Positions 12,912 to 21,809 are shown, counted from the first letter of the stretch. The stretch is DNA of 64,000 bases from AAA044-D11 sp009705075 (GCA_965268675.1 OZ254179.1:496001-560000); one strand, 5' to 3'. A program made the numbers and translations. The notes: generated from the sequence alone by a model not told the origin.

Positions 12912-14300
12912 TCAAACAGAAAAAGTTTGATTGGATTTAGGAATAACGACACTCCAGCCAAGTTCATTGGTTAATCTCTCCTGCATATGTTCTTGGCCTT
13001 CAACTTCGCCATGTACTACATAGGCTTTCTTCGGCCTCTTAACCTGTTTAAGCCAGGTGATTAGTTCATCTGAATCCGCGTGAACAGAGAAACATTCAAC
13101 ATTAGTAATGTGAGCGTTCACAGGAATTAACTCACCATGAATTTTTATCTCCTTCGCGCCATCGTCAAGGAACCGACCCCGAGTACCGACCGCTTGGTAA
13201 CCCACAAGAATTACAGTGTTCTTAGAGTTTGGCAGCATGTTTGCTAGGTGGTGAACGACTCGGCCACCTGTAGCCATACCGCTCGCCGAGATAATTATCG
13301 CAGAAGTGTTAATTTCATTTATTGCCTTCGACTCTTCGGTTGTGGCCATCTGATGCAGAGCGCCTGCATCGAAGGGATCTTCATTTGCAAACCGATCTGA
13401 AACTCCACTTCGTATTTCAACAGAGCGGGCTGAAATTGCTTCGCGATAGAGATTTAGGGCAGAGAGCGCCATAGGAGAGTCAGCGTAAATCGGAATTTCA
13501 GGAATTTTTTTTGTAAGGATTAATTCCTTCAGAGCCATCAGAATTACTTCTGTGCGATCAACAGCAAATGCCGGAATCAAGATTGCTCCACCGCGCGCAA
13601 TCGCATCGTTGATTTCTTTTGCAAAGGTTTCAGGGGGCGTTTCGTGAACGCGATCTCCGTAAGTGGATTCTGTTACTACTACATCGAACTCTTCCTTTGG
13701 TGGAGCATCGGGATTTGAAAGTAGGGGGTGGTTATTGCGTCCAAGATCGCTGGTGAAGAGAAATTTTTTTCCAGCAACTTCAACAACTACAAAGCTCGAT
13801 CCTAAAATATGTCCTGATGGGTAAAAGGTCACGAATGCATCAGGAGCAATTTGCTCTCTAGAATGAAAGGGACGCTCACGTAGATGATCAATAGCTTTCT
13901 CAGCATCGTCTAGGTTGTACAAAGCTTTCGGATCTTTATGTGATGAATAACCCTTCTTGGCTGCGAATTTCGCATCATCCATCTGAAGTCGCGCGGAGTC
14001 GCGAAGTATGATCTTTGTTATGTCGTTTGTATAGCGGGTTCCGTAAATCTCTTTATAGAAACCCTGCTTCACAAGTGCCGGCAAATAACCTGAGTGATCG
14101 AGGTGGGCATGGGTTAATACGACTGCATCAATTTCTTTGGCATCTACTGCTAGTGGATCCCAGTTGCGACGCTGAACAGATTTGACTCCTTGGAAGAGTC
14201 CGCAATCCACCAAAATCTTGCTCTGTTCGCTTGAAATCAAAAATCGGCTGCCAGTAACAGTGTCCGTCGCTCCCAGAAACGCGATCTTCACTTCGCTCAT
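12912..14300 (-). CDS. Beta-CASP metallo-beta-lactamase-fold ribonuclease
   Basis: 462 residues. The metal-binding HAHLDHSG is in motif 2, with SGHILGSS and SDLGRN following. The beta-CASP insert spans roughly residues 190-390, and the late motif HADSDEL and final VVHGE are present. This is the CPSF73/YsiA-like family, RNA-processing nucleases with two zinc ions. TAGCCT lies 6 nt before the ATG at 14300, giving a leaderless start. It is divergent from the P-type ATPase gene. Confidence 0.88.
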   Translation of the reverse strand: MSEVKIAFLGATDTVTGSRFLISSEQSKILVDCGLFQGVKSVQRRNWDPLAVDAKEIDAVVLTHAHLDHSGYLPALVKQGFYKEIYGTRYTNDITKIILRDSARLQMDDAKFAAKKGYSSHKDPKALYNLDDAEKAIDHLRERPFHSREQIAPDAFVTFYPSGHILGSSFVVVEVAGKKFLFTSDLGRNNHPLLSNPDAPPKEEFDVVVTESTYGDRVHETPPETFAKEINDAIARGGAILIPAFAVDRTEVILMALKELILTKKIPEIPIYADSPMALSALNLYREAISARSVEIRSGVSDRFANEDPFDAGALHQMATTEESKAINEINTSAIIISASGMATGGRVVHHLANMLPNSKNTVILVGYQAVGTRGRFLDDGAKEIKIHGELIPVNAHITNVECFSVHADSDELITWLKQVKRPKKAYVVHGEVEGQEHMQERLTNELGWSVVIPKSNQTFSV

Positions 14301-14352
14301 GTCGCAAGGCTACCGCAATGAGACTGCGAGAGAATGGAACTACGCTTATCTT

Positions 14353-16137
14353 ATGGGCGTACGAACAACCAATAGCGTTCTACTTATTTCCACACTTGGA
14401 ACATTGATACTTGGGTTCACTAAAGATTTCTACTGGATTGCATCTGGGCTTATCGGCCTTATTCCGGCGACGATCTGGTTTGTTCGAGATTTGCGCAATA
14501 AATCAATGGGGTCCGATGTTCTAGCAGTTCTCTCGCTTCTCAGCACTTTATTGACTGGTGAATTGTTTGCTGCTTCTGTAATCGCATTGATGCTCGCATC
14601 GGGTCGTGTACTTGAAAGTTGGGCGATTGGTCAGGCAGAGCGACAACTTAAATCGCTACTTGCGCGAATGCCTCGCAATGTAAATCGAATTAAGAGTGAT
14701 GGAACACTAGAACAAATCAAGATTGAAGAAATTATAATTGGTGACAGATTACTTATACGCACGGGAGAGATTACTCCGGCTGATGGTCGACTTACAATCG
14801 CAGCAACACTAGATGAATCAGCTCTTACTGGAGAACCACTTCCCATACAACGAGGTATTAATGAAGAAATTTCTAGTGGTGTACTCAATGCCGGTGCACC
14901 TTTTGAATACATTGCAACGACAACTTCAGAGAACAGCACGTATGAAGGAATAATAAAGTTAGTCAAATCGGCTCAAGCCAAATCAGCACCTGGAGTTCGT
15001 CTTGCGAATAAATGGGCACTGCGATTTGTGCCCGTGGCACTTTCTGTCGCTGCTCTTGCTTGGCTTTTATCTGGAGATATTGATCGTGCGGTTGCGGTCT
15101 TAGTTGCCGCAACTCCATGTCCACTAATTCTTGCGGTGCCAATCGCAATCGTGGCTGGACTTTCGCAATCGGCGAAGAATGGCGCAGTTATAAAAGGCGG
15201 CGGAATCCTTGAGCTCTTAAGCCGCACAGAGATAGTTCTTCTAGATAAGACAGGAACGCTGACCCATGGGGGACCGGCGATCTCCGCAGTAGAAGGTGCT
15301 CCCGGTTTCACCAATGATGAGGTCATTCGGCTTGCCGCAAGTGTTGATCAATACAGCCCACACATCGTCGCGAAATCTATTGTGGAATATGCCAAAAATA
15401 GAGGTCTTCTAATTTCGGCTGCCACCAAAATTTCTGAAGTACCTGGCCACCAGATATCAGGGCTTGTTGAAGGTAGTGAAATTATTGTTGGTCAGTTGAC
15501 TGTAGCCCGCCCCGATTGGTTTACATTTTCCAAACCACTAATTGTTGCAGTAAGAAGAAATAACGAACTCATCGGCGTAATTGGCTTGGAAGACCCGATT
15601 CGCCCTGAATCAAAAGCGATGATTTCAGCACTTAGAAATGCCGGTGTTTCATATGTCGCCCTTGTTACGGGCGATCGCGATGAAACTGCGCAGGAAGTTG
15701 CAAATACTCTTGGAATCACCGAAGTCTTTGCGAGATCTTCCGCTGAAGACAAATTAAGAATTACTCTAAATGCAATGTCCGCCTCAACAGGCGCGGTCAT
15801 AGTTGTCGGCGATGGCATCAACGATGCACCGGCTCTTGCTGCTGCTCATGTGGGAGTTGCAATGGGTGCGCGAGGCGCTTCAGCTGCTAGCGAAGCAGCA
15901 GACGTCATCATTGTTGATGATTCCATTGACAGATTAATTCGCGCAATTCGAATCTCAAAGCGTGCCCGACGCAAGGCGCTAGAAGCAGCAGGAATCGGAA
16001 TGGCACTTTCTTGTGTAATCATGGCAACTGGCGCATTTGGAATTTCCAGCGCAAGCCAAGGTGCTGTTGCACAAGAAATTATCGATGTAATTGCAATTCT
16101 GTGGGCACTTACAACTTTAAAGAAAGTTAAGTTCTAG
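14353..16137 (+). CDS. P1B-type heavy-metal ATPase, P1B-5-like
   Basis: From ATG 14353 the protein has 594 residues. Visible motifs are DESALTGE (A domain, about 154-161), TPCP (254-257) in the metal-conducting helix, DKTGTLT (Asp-298 phosphorylation site) and GDGINDAPAL. The last helix contains QEIID. TPCP plus QExxD are signatures of the P1B-5 group, associated with Ni/Fe/Co export. There is no N-terminal metal-binding domain and no C-terminal hemerythrin domain. TACGCT lies 6 nt before ATG 14353, so I chose it over longer in-frame versions that would overlap the divergent nuclease gene. Its stop shares a CTAG with the next, convergent gene. Confidence 0.88.
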   Translation: MGVRTTNSVLLISTLGTLILGFTKDFYWIASGLIGLIPATIWFVRDLRNKSMGSDVLAVLSLLSTLLTGELFAASVIALMLASGRVLESWAIGQAERQLKSLLARMPRNVNRIKSDGTLEQIKIEEIIIGDRLLIRTGEITPADGRLTIAATLDESALTGEPLPIQRGINEEISSGVLNAGAPFEYIATTTSENSTYEGIIKLVKSAQAKSAPGVRLANKWALRFVPVALSVAALAWLLSGDIDRAVAVLVAATPCPLILAVPIAIVAGLSQSAKNGAVIKGGGILELLSRTEIVLLDKTGTLTHGGPAISAVEGAPGFTNDEVIRLAASVDQYSPHIVAKSIVEYAKNRGLLISAATKISEVPGHQISGLVEGSEIIVGQLTVARPDWFTFSKPLIVAVRRNNELIGVIGLEDPIRPESKAMISALRNAGVSYVALVTGDRDETAQEVANTLGITEVFARSSAEDKLRITLNAMSASTGAVIVVGDGINDAPALAAAHVGVAMGARGASAASEAADVIIVDDSIDRLIRAIRISKRARRKALEAAGIGMALSCVIMATGAFGISSASQGAVAQEIIDVIAILWALTTLKKVKF

Positions 16138-16676
16138 CTATTCAAGCCTAAATTATCAAGAATAAATCTGACTCTATCTTTTGGTGGTAAGACCGGAACC
16201 ATGACCACAGGCTCACTCCGTTTTCGATAGGTTTCGATTATCAACTTGTGGAGCGCTTTTTGGGCTTCTGCATCTTCAGTCCGTGCATAATCCTTATCAA
16301 GTGGAAGAAGGTCCATGATGAAAATCTTCTTGTATAGGCGCTGGTCTAAGTATTCAATTAATTTTTCATCTGGTGAAAGATTGAAGTATTCATAATAAGC
16401 CAACTCATCAGGCAAGCCACGATCTAAGAAGACAAGTTCTAGCGGATCAAGTCTACGTTCTAAATCAATCTGTAGGTTAAGCACTTTATGTTGAAACTGT
16501 CTTTGATTCGATCGTATCTCTTCCGTGCTTCGCCCATTCATTCTTTGTAAATCAATGTAATGCCGGGCAAGTTCTACGGTGGTTTGATAGCCCATATCTT
16601 TTAGAAGGCGAATGACCGTTGATTTACCCGAGCTCGGCCCCCCTGTGATTACGCACCAATTTGTTTGTATACCCAC
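16134..16676 (-). CDS. AAA_28-type P-loop ATPase/kinase-like protein
   Basis: 180 residues. Walker A is GGPSSGKST near the N-terminus, VFLDRGLPDE is the Walker B-like region, and an arginine-rich C-terminal helix is present. This matches the AAA_28 (NadR-kinase-like) family of small nucleoside or metabolite kinases of uncertain substrate. It starts with GTG, preceded by GAGGA. It converges on the ATPase gene with overlapping stop codons (CTAG). Confidence 0.75.
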   Translation of the reverse strand: MGIQTNWCVITGGPSSGKSTVIRLLKDMGYQTTVELARHYIDLQRMNGRSTEEIRSNQRQFQHKVLNLQIDLERRLDPLELVFLDRGLPDELAYYEYFNLSPDEKLIEYLDQRLYKKIFIMDLLPLDKDYARTEDAEAQKALHKLIIETYRKRSEPVVMVPVLPPKDRVRFILDNLGLNS

Positions 16677-16790
16677 CTTCTAATCCTCTCATCACTAGAA
16701 CTTGAAAGGCAGACACCCTATTTAATTTCCATCTTTTAGTTTAGCCTTTTCTTCAGGGAGATTGAGACACGGATATAGGAGAATTAGTGC

Positions 16791-17243
16791 ATGGACAGAG
16801 TAAAGAGACTCAATCAGATTGATTATGTAACGGGCATTATTGGCGCAATGATGCTGATTGTATATTGGTTGATCATTGCAACGCTTCCCGACTTTTTCTT
16901 TGTTAACCCAACAGGTGAAGAATTGCAGATCAGGCGGGCAGAACTAATTCTCTCGACTCTCGGTTGGATTCTTATGTCTACAGTGGCACCGATAGCCTTA
17001 TTTCTTTATGCATCTGGTTTTCACAAAGCTAGACACATACTTCCCTATACAGCGCTTATTTGGCCCGTTAGTCTTCTAATCTCACAGGCAACTGTTTACA
17101 TTTTAGACGGATCGTTCTACTTTGATTATCTCTTTAAGTTTCCAATTTTCATCTATACAGATATTGTTTTACCAATTTTTATTCTAATGATTTGGCACGA
17201 TCTTCGGGAGAATTTTTCCGGTAAAGAGCTCGAGGTAAATTAA
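16791..17243 (+). CDS. Four-helix integral membrane protein, unknown
   Basis: 150 residues with hydrophobic segments near residues 15-32, 55-72, 82-102 and 113-135. No family is recognised. AGGAGA precedes the ATG. It is followed after 1 bp by the collagen-like protein gene, so the two are probably co-translated and may work together, for example in anchoring or export. This is inference from position only. Confidence 0.6.
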   Translation: MDRVKRLNQIDYVTGIIGAMMLIVYWLIIATLPDFFFVNPTGEELQIRRAELILSTLGWILMSTVAPIALFLYASGFHKARHILPYTALIWPVSLLISQATVYILDGSFYFDYLFKFPIFIYTDIVLPIFILMIWHDLRENFSGKELEVN

Positions 17244-17244
17244 A

Positions 17245-18288
17245 TTGGCAAAATTGGCAAAAATCGCGAAGGCAATCCAAATAGTAAAACTAGTGCCTAA
17301 GTTAAAAATCCAACGCACACGTATGAGCGGATGGACAATAATCACTTTTATCTTTATTGGACTCGTAACCCTCGCACTTTCGCAAGCCATGTCGGGAAAT
17401 ACTGCATCTGCAATTCAAGTTAAGTTATATAAAGCACCATCAATGGGAGCTAGCAACGAAGGCACTCAAGTGCCCGAGGCTCCTGGGGAAACCCAAAATG
17501 GAGAAATCCAAACAGGTGCAACAGGCGATCAAGGTGCAACAGGTGCAACAGGTGCAACAGGTGCAACAGGCGATCAAGGTGCAACAGGTGCAACAGGTGC
17601 AACAGGTGCAACAGGCGATCAAGGTGCAACAGGTGCCAAAGGTGATCAAGGTGCAACAGGTGCCAAAGGTGATCAAGGTGCAACAGGTGCCAAAGGTGAT
17701 CAAGGTGCAACAGGTGCCAAAGGTGATCAAGGTGCAACAGGTGCCAAAGGTGATCAAGGTGCAACAGGTGCCAAAGGCGATCAAGGTGCAACAGGTGAAC
17801 AAGGGATTCAAGGCCTAGTCGGACCCATGGGTCCCGTTGGTTTCACTGGCTCGCAAGGACCGCAAGGCGAAACAGGTGATCAAGGAATTCAAGGTTCAGC
17901 GGGAGCAACAGGTGAACAAGGAATTCAAGGAGAACAAGGAATTCAAGGAGAACAAGGAATTCAAGGAGAACAAGGAATTCAAGGAGAACAAGGAATTCAA
18001 GGTGCAACTGGTGCAACTGGTGAACAAGGAATTCAAGGCCTAGTCGGACCCATGGGCCCCGTTGGTTTCTCTGGCTCACAAGGTCCTCAAGGTCCACAAG
18101 GTCCTCAAGGTCCACAAGGCCCTCAAGGTCCACAAGGCCCTCAAGGTCCTCAAGGTCCACCAGGCGGAGCTGATCTCCCAACACAAATAGTGTGTGTGGA
18201 TAGAACAGATAAGTCGCGTATGCATTGGGGAACATGCGAAGAGTTAGGCCTCAAAGGTACCGACTATGTAATTTTCGCAAAGAATTAG
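17245..18288 (+). CDS. Membrane-anchored collagen-like (Gly-X-Y) protein
   Basis: 347 residues from a TTG start. A basic N-terminus is followed by one membrane segment (TIITFIFIGLVTLALSQAM). A linker leads to about 220 residues of uninterrupted Gly-X-Y triplets. The blocks are GATGDQ/GATGAKGDQ, GEQGIQ and GPQ, with the sentence GLVGPMGPVGF occurring twice. A 38-residue C-terminal cap carries two cysteines (CVDRT..., GTCEELG). Such proteins form extracellular triple-helical stalks, for surface adhesion or virus and protist interactions. The 18-bp-scale DNA repeats imply frequent length change. An internal ATG at 17323, just before the membrane segment, is an alternative start. Confidence 0.85.
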   Translation: MAKLAKIAKAIQIVKLVPKLKIQRTRMSGWTIITFIFIGLVTLALSQAMSGNTASAIQVKLYKAPSMGASNEGTQVPEAPGETQNGEIQTGATGDQGATGATGATGATGDQGATGATGATGATGDQGATGAKGDQGATGAKGDQGATGAKGDQGATGAKGDQGATGAKGDQGATGAKGDQGATGEQGIQGLVGPMGPVGFTGSQGPQGETGDQGIQGSAGATGEQGIQGEQGIQGEQGIQGEQGIQGEQGIQGATGATGEQGIQGLVGPMGPVGFSGSQGPQGPQGPQGPQGPQGPQGPQGPQGPPGGADLPTQIVCVDRTDKSRMHWGTCEELGLKGTDYVIFAKN

Positions 18289-18372
18289 TTGCCTAATTGG
18301 TGGTCCGTGATGTTAAGCAATTATGCATAAAATCTGAAAATGCGATGGCTTTCTAATTAATGTTTATGGCAT

Positions 18373-18717
18373 CCTGATGGCGGAGTATTCACGGTTGAAT
18401 TTGAAATATTTGGAGCAAAATACACTGCGCTTAATGGTGGGCCTTTGTTCACAACTAATTAGGCATTTTAAATTTTCATTTTGTGTGAAAATTAAATCGA
18501 AGTTGATAAATATTGGGGTGCACTTACATCAAATGGTGGCGCCCAAGGAAGATGTGGTTGGCTCAAAGATAAGTTCGGCCTATCTTGGCAGATCATTCCA
18601 AAGCAGCTCGGCAAAAATCTGGCTAATCCCGACCCTGCTAAGTCTGCTGCCGCCATGCAAGCAATGATGGGAATGTCCAAGCTCATCGTTAGTGATTTGG
18701 AAGCAGCGGTTAGTTAA
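18373..18717 (+). pseudogene. Decayed PhnB-type VOC protein gene
   Basis: Starting at 18373 the plus strand reads PDGGVFTVEFEIFGAKYTAL then NGGPLF, the middle of a PhnB/3-demethylubiquinone methyltransferase-like VOC protein. Two in-frame stop codons follow (TAG and TAA around 18460-18475). After a frameshift near 18500 another frame continues with YWGALTSNGGAQGRCGWLKD and ends normally with the family's MQAMMGMSKL-type C-terminus at 18717. The N-terminal third is missing. The order and content of the pieces make a once intact gene clear. Confidence 0.8.
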
Positions 18718-18760
18718 TTTCAACTCATGGAGAATACCTCTGTGAGTATGGGGTTTGTGT

Positions 18761-18789
18761 TTGCTCTCCAGCCGAGCACCCTTTAGCAT
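18761..18789 (+). promoter_or_regulatory. Likely promoter of riboswitch-terC
   Basis: TTGCTC (18761-18766) and TAGCAT (18784-18789) are separated by 17 bp, and the expected start point falls right at the beginning of the riboswitch P1 stem. Plausible but not a strong consensus. Confidence 0.45.
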
Positions 18790-18795
18790 TTACCT

Positions 18796-18904
18796 CGTTA
18801 AGGGGAGTACCTCGTTCGGCATCTTCGTCAACACGGATAGAAATATCCCGGAGCTGCGACCACTTTGTGGTTGAGGGAGACCTTGGCTTCGAGTCCCTTT
18901 AACG
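18796..18904 (+). promoter_or_regulatory. yybP-ykoY manganese riboswitch
   Basis: P1 is formed by CGTTAAGGG (18796-18804) and CCCTTTAACG (18895-18904). Inside are the family's conserved pieces: AGGGGAGTA, CGTCAACAC, and GAGGGAGACCTTGGC. It sits directly before a TerC/Alx-type gene, the classic partner of this Mn2+-sensing riboswitch, which switches expression on when Mn2+ is high. P1 ends 14 nt before the start codon, so control may be translational. Confidence 0.9.
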
Positions 18905-18918
18905 AAATAGGTAAATAA

Positions 18919-19905
18919 ATGAATGTCACATTAACTACGTGGTTTGTTGTAATTGGTGCAATTTTGGCACTTATCGCTCTTGATCTACTTACGGTTAGTC
19001 GAAAGCCTCACGAAGTTAAATTCAAGGAAGCATCACTTTGGTCTATTTTCTATATCGCGATTGCGATTGGATTTGGGGTCTGGGTTTGGCAGAGTTCAGG
19101 TTCGCAATTCGGAACAGAATATTTCGCCGCATATTTAGTAGAGAAATCTCTATCTGTAGATAACCTATTCGTATTCATTATTATTTTGGCGCAATTTAAA
19201 GTGCCATCGATTTACCACCAACGCATTTTGATGTTTGGCGTGCTCTTAGCACTTGTTTTGCGCGGAATATTTATCGCAGTTGGCGCCGCAGCTCTTGCCG
19301 CATTTAGTTTTACCTTCGTTATCTTTGGCGCAATTCTTATTTGGACAGGTGTTGGACTATTTAGGCACTGGGATGAAGATCCATCTCCGGACGATAATGC
19401 TCTGGTTAAAACCATCAGAAAAAGAATTGCCATGACTGATGAGTTTGATGGCTCAAAGATATTTACTAAAGTCGATGGGAAAAAGCTTGCTACACCGATG
19501 TTCTTGGTGATGGTTGCAATCGCATCAACCGATTTATTATTCGCGCTAGATTCGATACCAGCGACATTTGGAGTTACTCAAGAGCCATTTTTAGTCTTTG
19601 CGGCAAATGCATTTGCCCTGCTTGGCCTGCGTGCTTTGTACTTCTTGCTCAAAGGTTTGCTAGATAAATTAATCTATCTTTCACTTGGACTCTCAATTAT
19701 CTTGATGTTCATCGGCGTTAAGTTGATTATGACTTACTTACATGAAGTTTGGTATGAAGTGCCAAAGATTCCTATTGTTGCAAGCCTTTCGGTGATTGGT
19801 CTAGTGCTTGTTGTTTCAACGATTGCAAGCTTGGTGAAATCAAAACGAGATCCAAGCGCTATCGCCCATGCCGGGCGCGTCACTGGAAGTAAAGAGGAAG
19901 ATTAG
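18919..19905 (+). CDS. TerC/Alx family manganese exporter
   Basis: 328 residues with about eight or nine membrane helices. The TerC hallmarks are VEKSLSVDNLFVF (about residues 73-85) and ASTDLLFALDSIPA (about 203-216), two acidic transmembrane motifs related by internal symmetry. Members control Mn2+ export and can assist metallation of exported proteins. The preceding yybP-ykoY riboswitch strongly supports a manganese role. Confidence 0.92.
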   Translation: MNVTLTTWFVVIGAILALIALDLLTVSRKPHEVKFKEASLWSIFYIAIAIGFGVWVWQSSGSQFGTEYFAAYLVEKSLSVDNLFVFIIILAQFKVPSIYHQRILMFGVLLALVLRGIFIAVGAAALAAFSFTFVIFGAILIWTGVGLFRHWDEDPSPDDNALVKTIRKRIAMTDEFDGSKIFTKVDGKKLATPMFLVMVAIASTDLLFALDSIPATFGVTQEPFLVFAANAFALLGLRALYFLLKGLLDKLIYLSLGLSIILMFIGVKLIMTYLHEVWYEVPKIPIVASLSVIGLVLVVSTIASLVKSKRDPSAIAHAGRVTGSKEED

Positions 19906-19947
19906 TCCTTATATCTATTGAAACTATCCATAGTATAAATTAACCCT

Positions 19948-20403
19948 ATGGACTTGAAAACAATGGTTGAAAACTATCGCAAGGCAACTGAACAATTCAT
20001 GCTGGTTGCCAGCAATTTATCTGACGCACAATTAGATAAACGCAAAGATCCGGGGTGGAGTGCAAGACAAGTCATCCATCATGTTGCGGATAGTGAAGCC
20101 CAGTCCTATGCAAGATTGCGCCGATTGATAGCCGAACCAGGTACTCAAATTCAGGGATATGACGAGGGCGCTTGGGGTGAGAATAAAACTTTAGGTTACA
20201 ACGATCTTCCAATTGAAATTTCGCTGGACGTTTTCAAAGCAGTGAGAGCATCTTCTCTTGAAGTTTTGAAACGAATTTCGACTGAACAATTGGAAAATTC
20301 GGGCGAACATAGCGAGTCAGGAACTTACACTTTGAGAAACTGGCTGGAAACTTACATTAAACATCCAACAGAACATGCTGAACAAATTAGAACTGGATTG
20401 TAA
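19948..20403 (+). CDS. DinB-superfamily putative metal-dependent protein
   Basis: 151 residues with the DinB/YfiT four-helix layout: WSARQVIHHVADSE supplies the first His ligand region and IKHPTEHAEQI near the C-terminus supplies the others. Such proteins include thiol-dependent transferases and metal-dependent hydrolases; the substrate is unknown. TAAATT lies 6 nt before the ATG (leaderless). It is followed after 5 bp by a YCII-like gene. Confidence 0.8.
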   Translation: MDLKTMVENYRKATEQFMLVASNLSDAQLDKRKDPGWSARQVIHHVADSEAQSYARLRRLIAEPGTQIQGYDEGAWGENKTLGYNDLPIEISLDVFKAVRASSLEVLKRISTEQLENSGEHSESGTYTLRNWLETYIKHPTEHAEQIRTGL

Positions 20404-20408
20404 TTAAG

Positions 20409-20741
20409 ATGCAATTCATACTCTTTGTTATCGATGATCGAGTTGGAACTGCAACTGCAACCGCCAATGAGATGCAAGCAATTGATGGATTTAACGAGAA
20501 ACTTCAAGATAATGGACAGTGGATTTTCGCTGGTGGTCTATCGGCTCCAAAGAATGGAAGCGTTATAGACAATAGAAATAGTGCTGGGCTTGAAAGTGGT
20601 AAACCGCTCTTTGAAGCCCAAGAAAACTTCAGCGGATTCTGGTTAATTAATGCAGATAATTTGGAGGAAGCAAGAGAATTGGCCTTTGAAGGCTCGAAAG
20701 CTTGTAATCGGAAAGTTGAACTTCGTCCGCTTCTTGGTTAG
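20409..20741 (+). CDS. YCII-related protein
   Basis: 110 residues. MQFILFVIDD, the middle GQWIFAGGLSAP and the end WLINADNLEEARELAF follow the YCII/DGPF layout. These are small dimeric barrels, mostly uncharacterised and often encoded beside ECF sigma factors, though none is here. The stop overlaps the stop of the convergent DUF1761 gene in TTAG. Confidence 0.75.
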   Translation: MQFILFVIDDRVGTATATANEMQAIDGFNEKLQDNGQWIFAGGLSAPKNGSVIDNRNSAGLESGKPLFEAQENFSGFWLINADNLEEARELAFEGSKACNRKVELRPLLG

Positions 20742-21163
20742 TTGAAGTAGGCGATTATCGCGCCAGCAATTGTCAGATTAATTGCATCATTTGCGGTTTC
20801 AATTAACCAGACTTTGAAATTTTCGCCACCAAATAATCTATGTGAGAGTGAAGCAAACATCGCGATACCAACTCCAAGAGCGAATCCAACGCCGGCGCCA
20901 TCAGAAATTCCGATATCCGTGTGTTTCCCAAGAGAATTGATGATTAAGCCGAGTGTGAGAGTTTGGATCAGAACAGCAACGATGGTTCCGCCAAAGAGGA
21001 TTACTGGCTTATTCTGATTGGCATTTAGCTGACCCGAGGCAATTCCGCGGGCCTGCATCCAAATTGGGTAAAAAGTTTTCGGACCGAACCAGATTGCGCC
21101 GCTTATGAATGAGACTATAAATGCGATTAAAACGCCGACTAAATTCAATCCAGAAAATGTCAT
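20738..21163 (-). CDS. DUF1761 membrane protein
   Basis: 141 residues with four predicted helices. The N-terminal pattern NLVGVLIAFIVSFISGAIWFGP is diagnostic of DUF1761, with WFGPKTFYPIW after it. Function unknown. The frame is open further upstream, but the ATG at 21163 matches the family start and avoids overlap with the divergent gene at 21231. Confidence 0.8.
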   Translation of the reverse strand: MTFSGLNLVGVLIAFIVSFISGAIWFGPKTFYPIWMQARGIASGQLNANQNKPVILFGGTIVAVLIQTLTLGLIINSLGKHTDIGISDGAGVGFALGVGIAMFASLSHRLFGGENFKVWLIETANDAINLTIAGAIIAYFN

Positions 21164-21230
21164 AGGCAGTATTTTACATAAGCAAGGGAAAGAACTGAAG
21201 ATTGGCTTAGGGATTTCATATAATTTAGGT

Positions 21231-21809
21231 ATGTCCAAGGCACAAATTAACGCACATCTTCGGAAATTTGCACCTGAACAGAGAAGGATTTTGGCTTCGC
21301 TGTGCGACCAAATCGCAACCGAACTCCCTGCAGCCGAACAAGTAATTAAGTACGGCATTCCAACCTTTCTAATAGAAGGCGTCGCAGTAATCGGATTCGA
21401 TGGTTACAAAAACCACAACAGTATTTTTCCTTACAGTGGGTCTTTCAATGCAAGGTTGGAGAAAGATCTTGCTAGGTATGAAAAAACAAAAGGATCAATT
21501 CATTTTGGGTTAAATGAAACCTTTCCCAAACCGCTTCTTAAAAAAATTTTGAAGGAGAGAATCGCCCAAATCAATAGTTCCTATCCGAAGAAAAATGGCG
21601 AATTTCTTGAGTTCTATCCAAACGGGACCTTGAAGGCGATTGGCAAATTTAAGGCTGGGAAACTTCACGGAGATTGGAAATGGTTTAGAAAGACCGGCGT
21701 AATCATGCGTTCGGGCAGTTTCAAGATTGGCAAGCAGACGGGAACTTGGGTTACATACGACGCTAAAGGAAAGATTTATAAGAAAACCGTCATGAGCGAC
21801 AAGAAGTAA
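21231..21809 (+). CDS. DUF1801 (YdhG-like) domain fused to MORN-type repeats
   Basis: 192 residues. Residues 1-115 form a DUF1801/YdhG domain (EQVIKYGIPTF, with F..YSGSFN). The C-terminal part carries MORN-2/YwqK-type repeats: GEFLEFYPNGTLKAIGKFK, GDWKWFRKTG and GTWVTYDAKGKIYK. A perfect TATAAT at 21219-21224 lies 6 nt before the ATG, showing a leaderless start and ruling out the longer in-frame version. The combination of domains is unusual; function unknown. Confidence 0.8.
   Translation: MSKAQINAHLRKFAPEQRRILASLCDQIATELPAAEQVIKYGIPTFLIEGVAVIGFDGYKNHNSIFPYSGSFNARLEKDLARYEKTKGSIHFGLNETFPKPLLKKILKERIAQINSSYPKKNGEFLEFYPNGTLKAIGKFKAGKLHGDWKWFRKTGVIMRSGSFKIGKQTGTWVTYDAKGKIYKKTVMSDKK

Noticed and set aside
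17510..17800. CRISPR-like direct repeats
   Set aside because: The repeats are in-frame Gly-X-Y codons of the collagen-like gene; no unique spacers occur. Long open frames on both strands here are low-complexity shadows.
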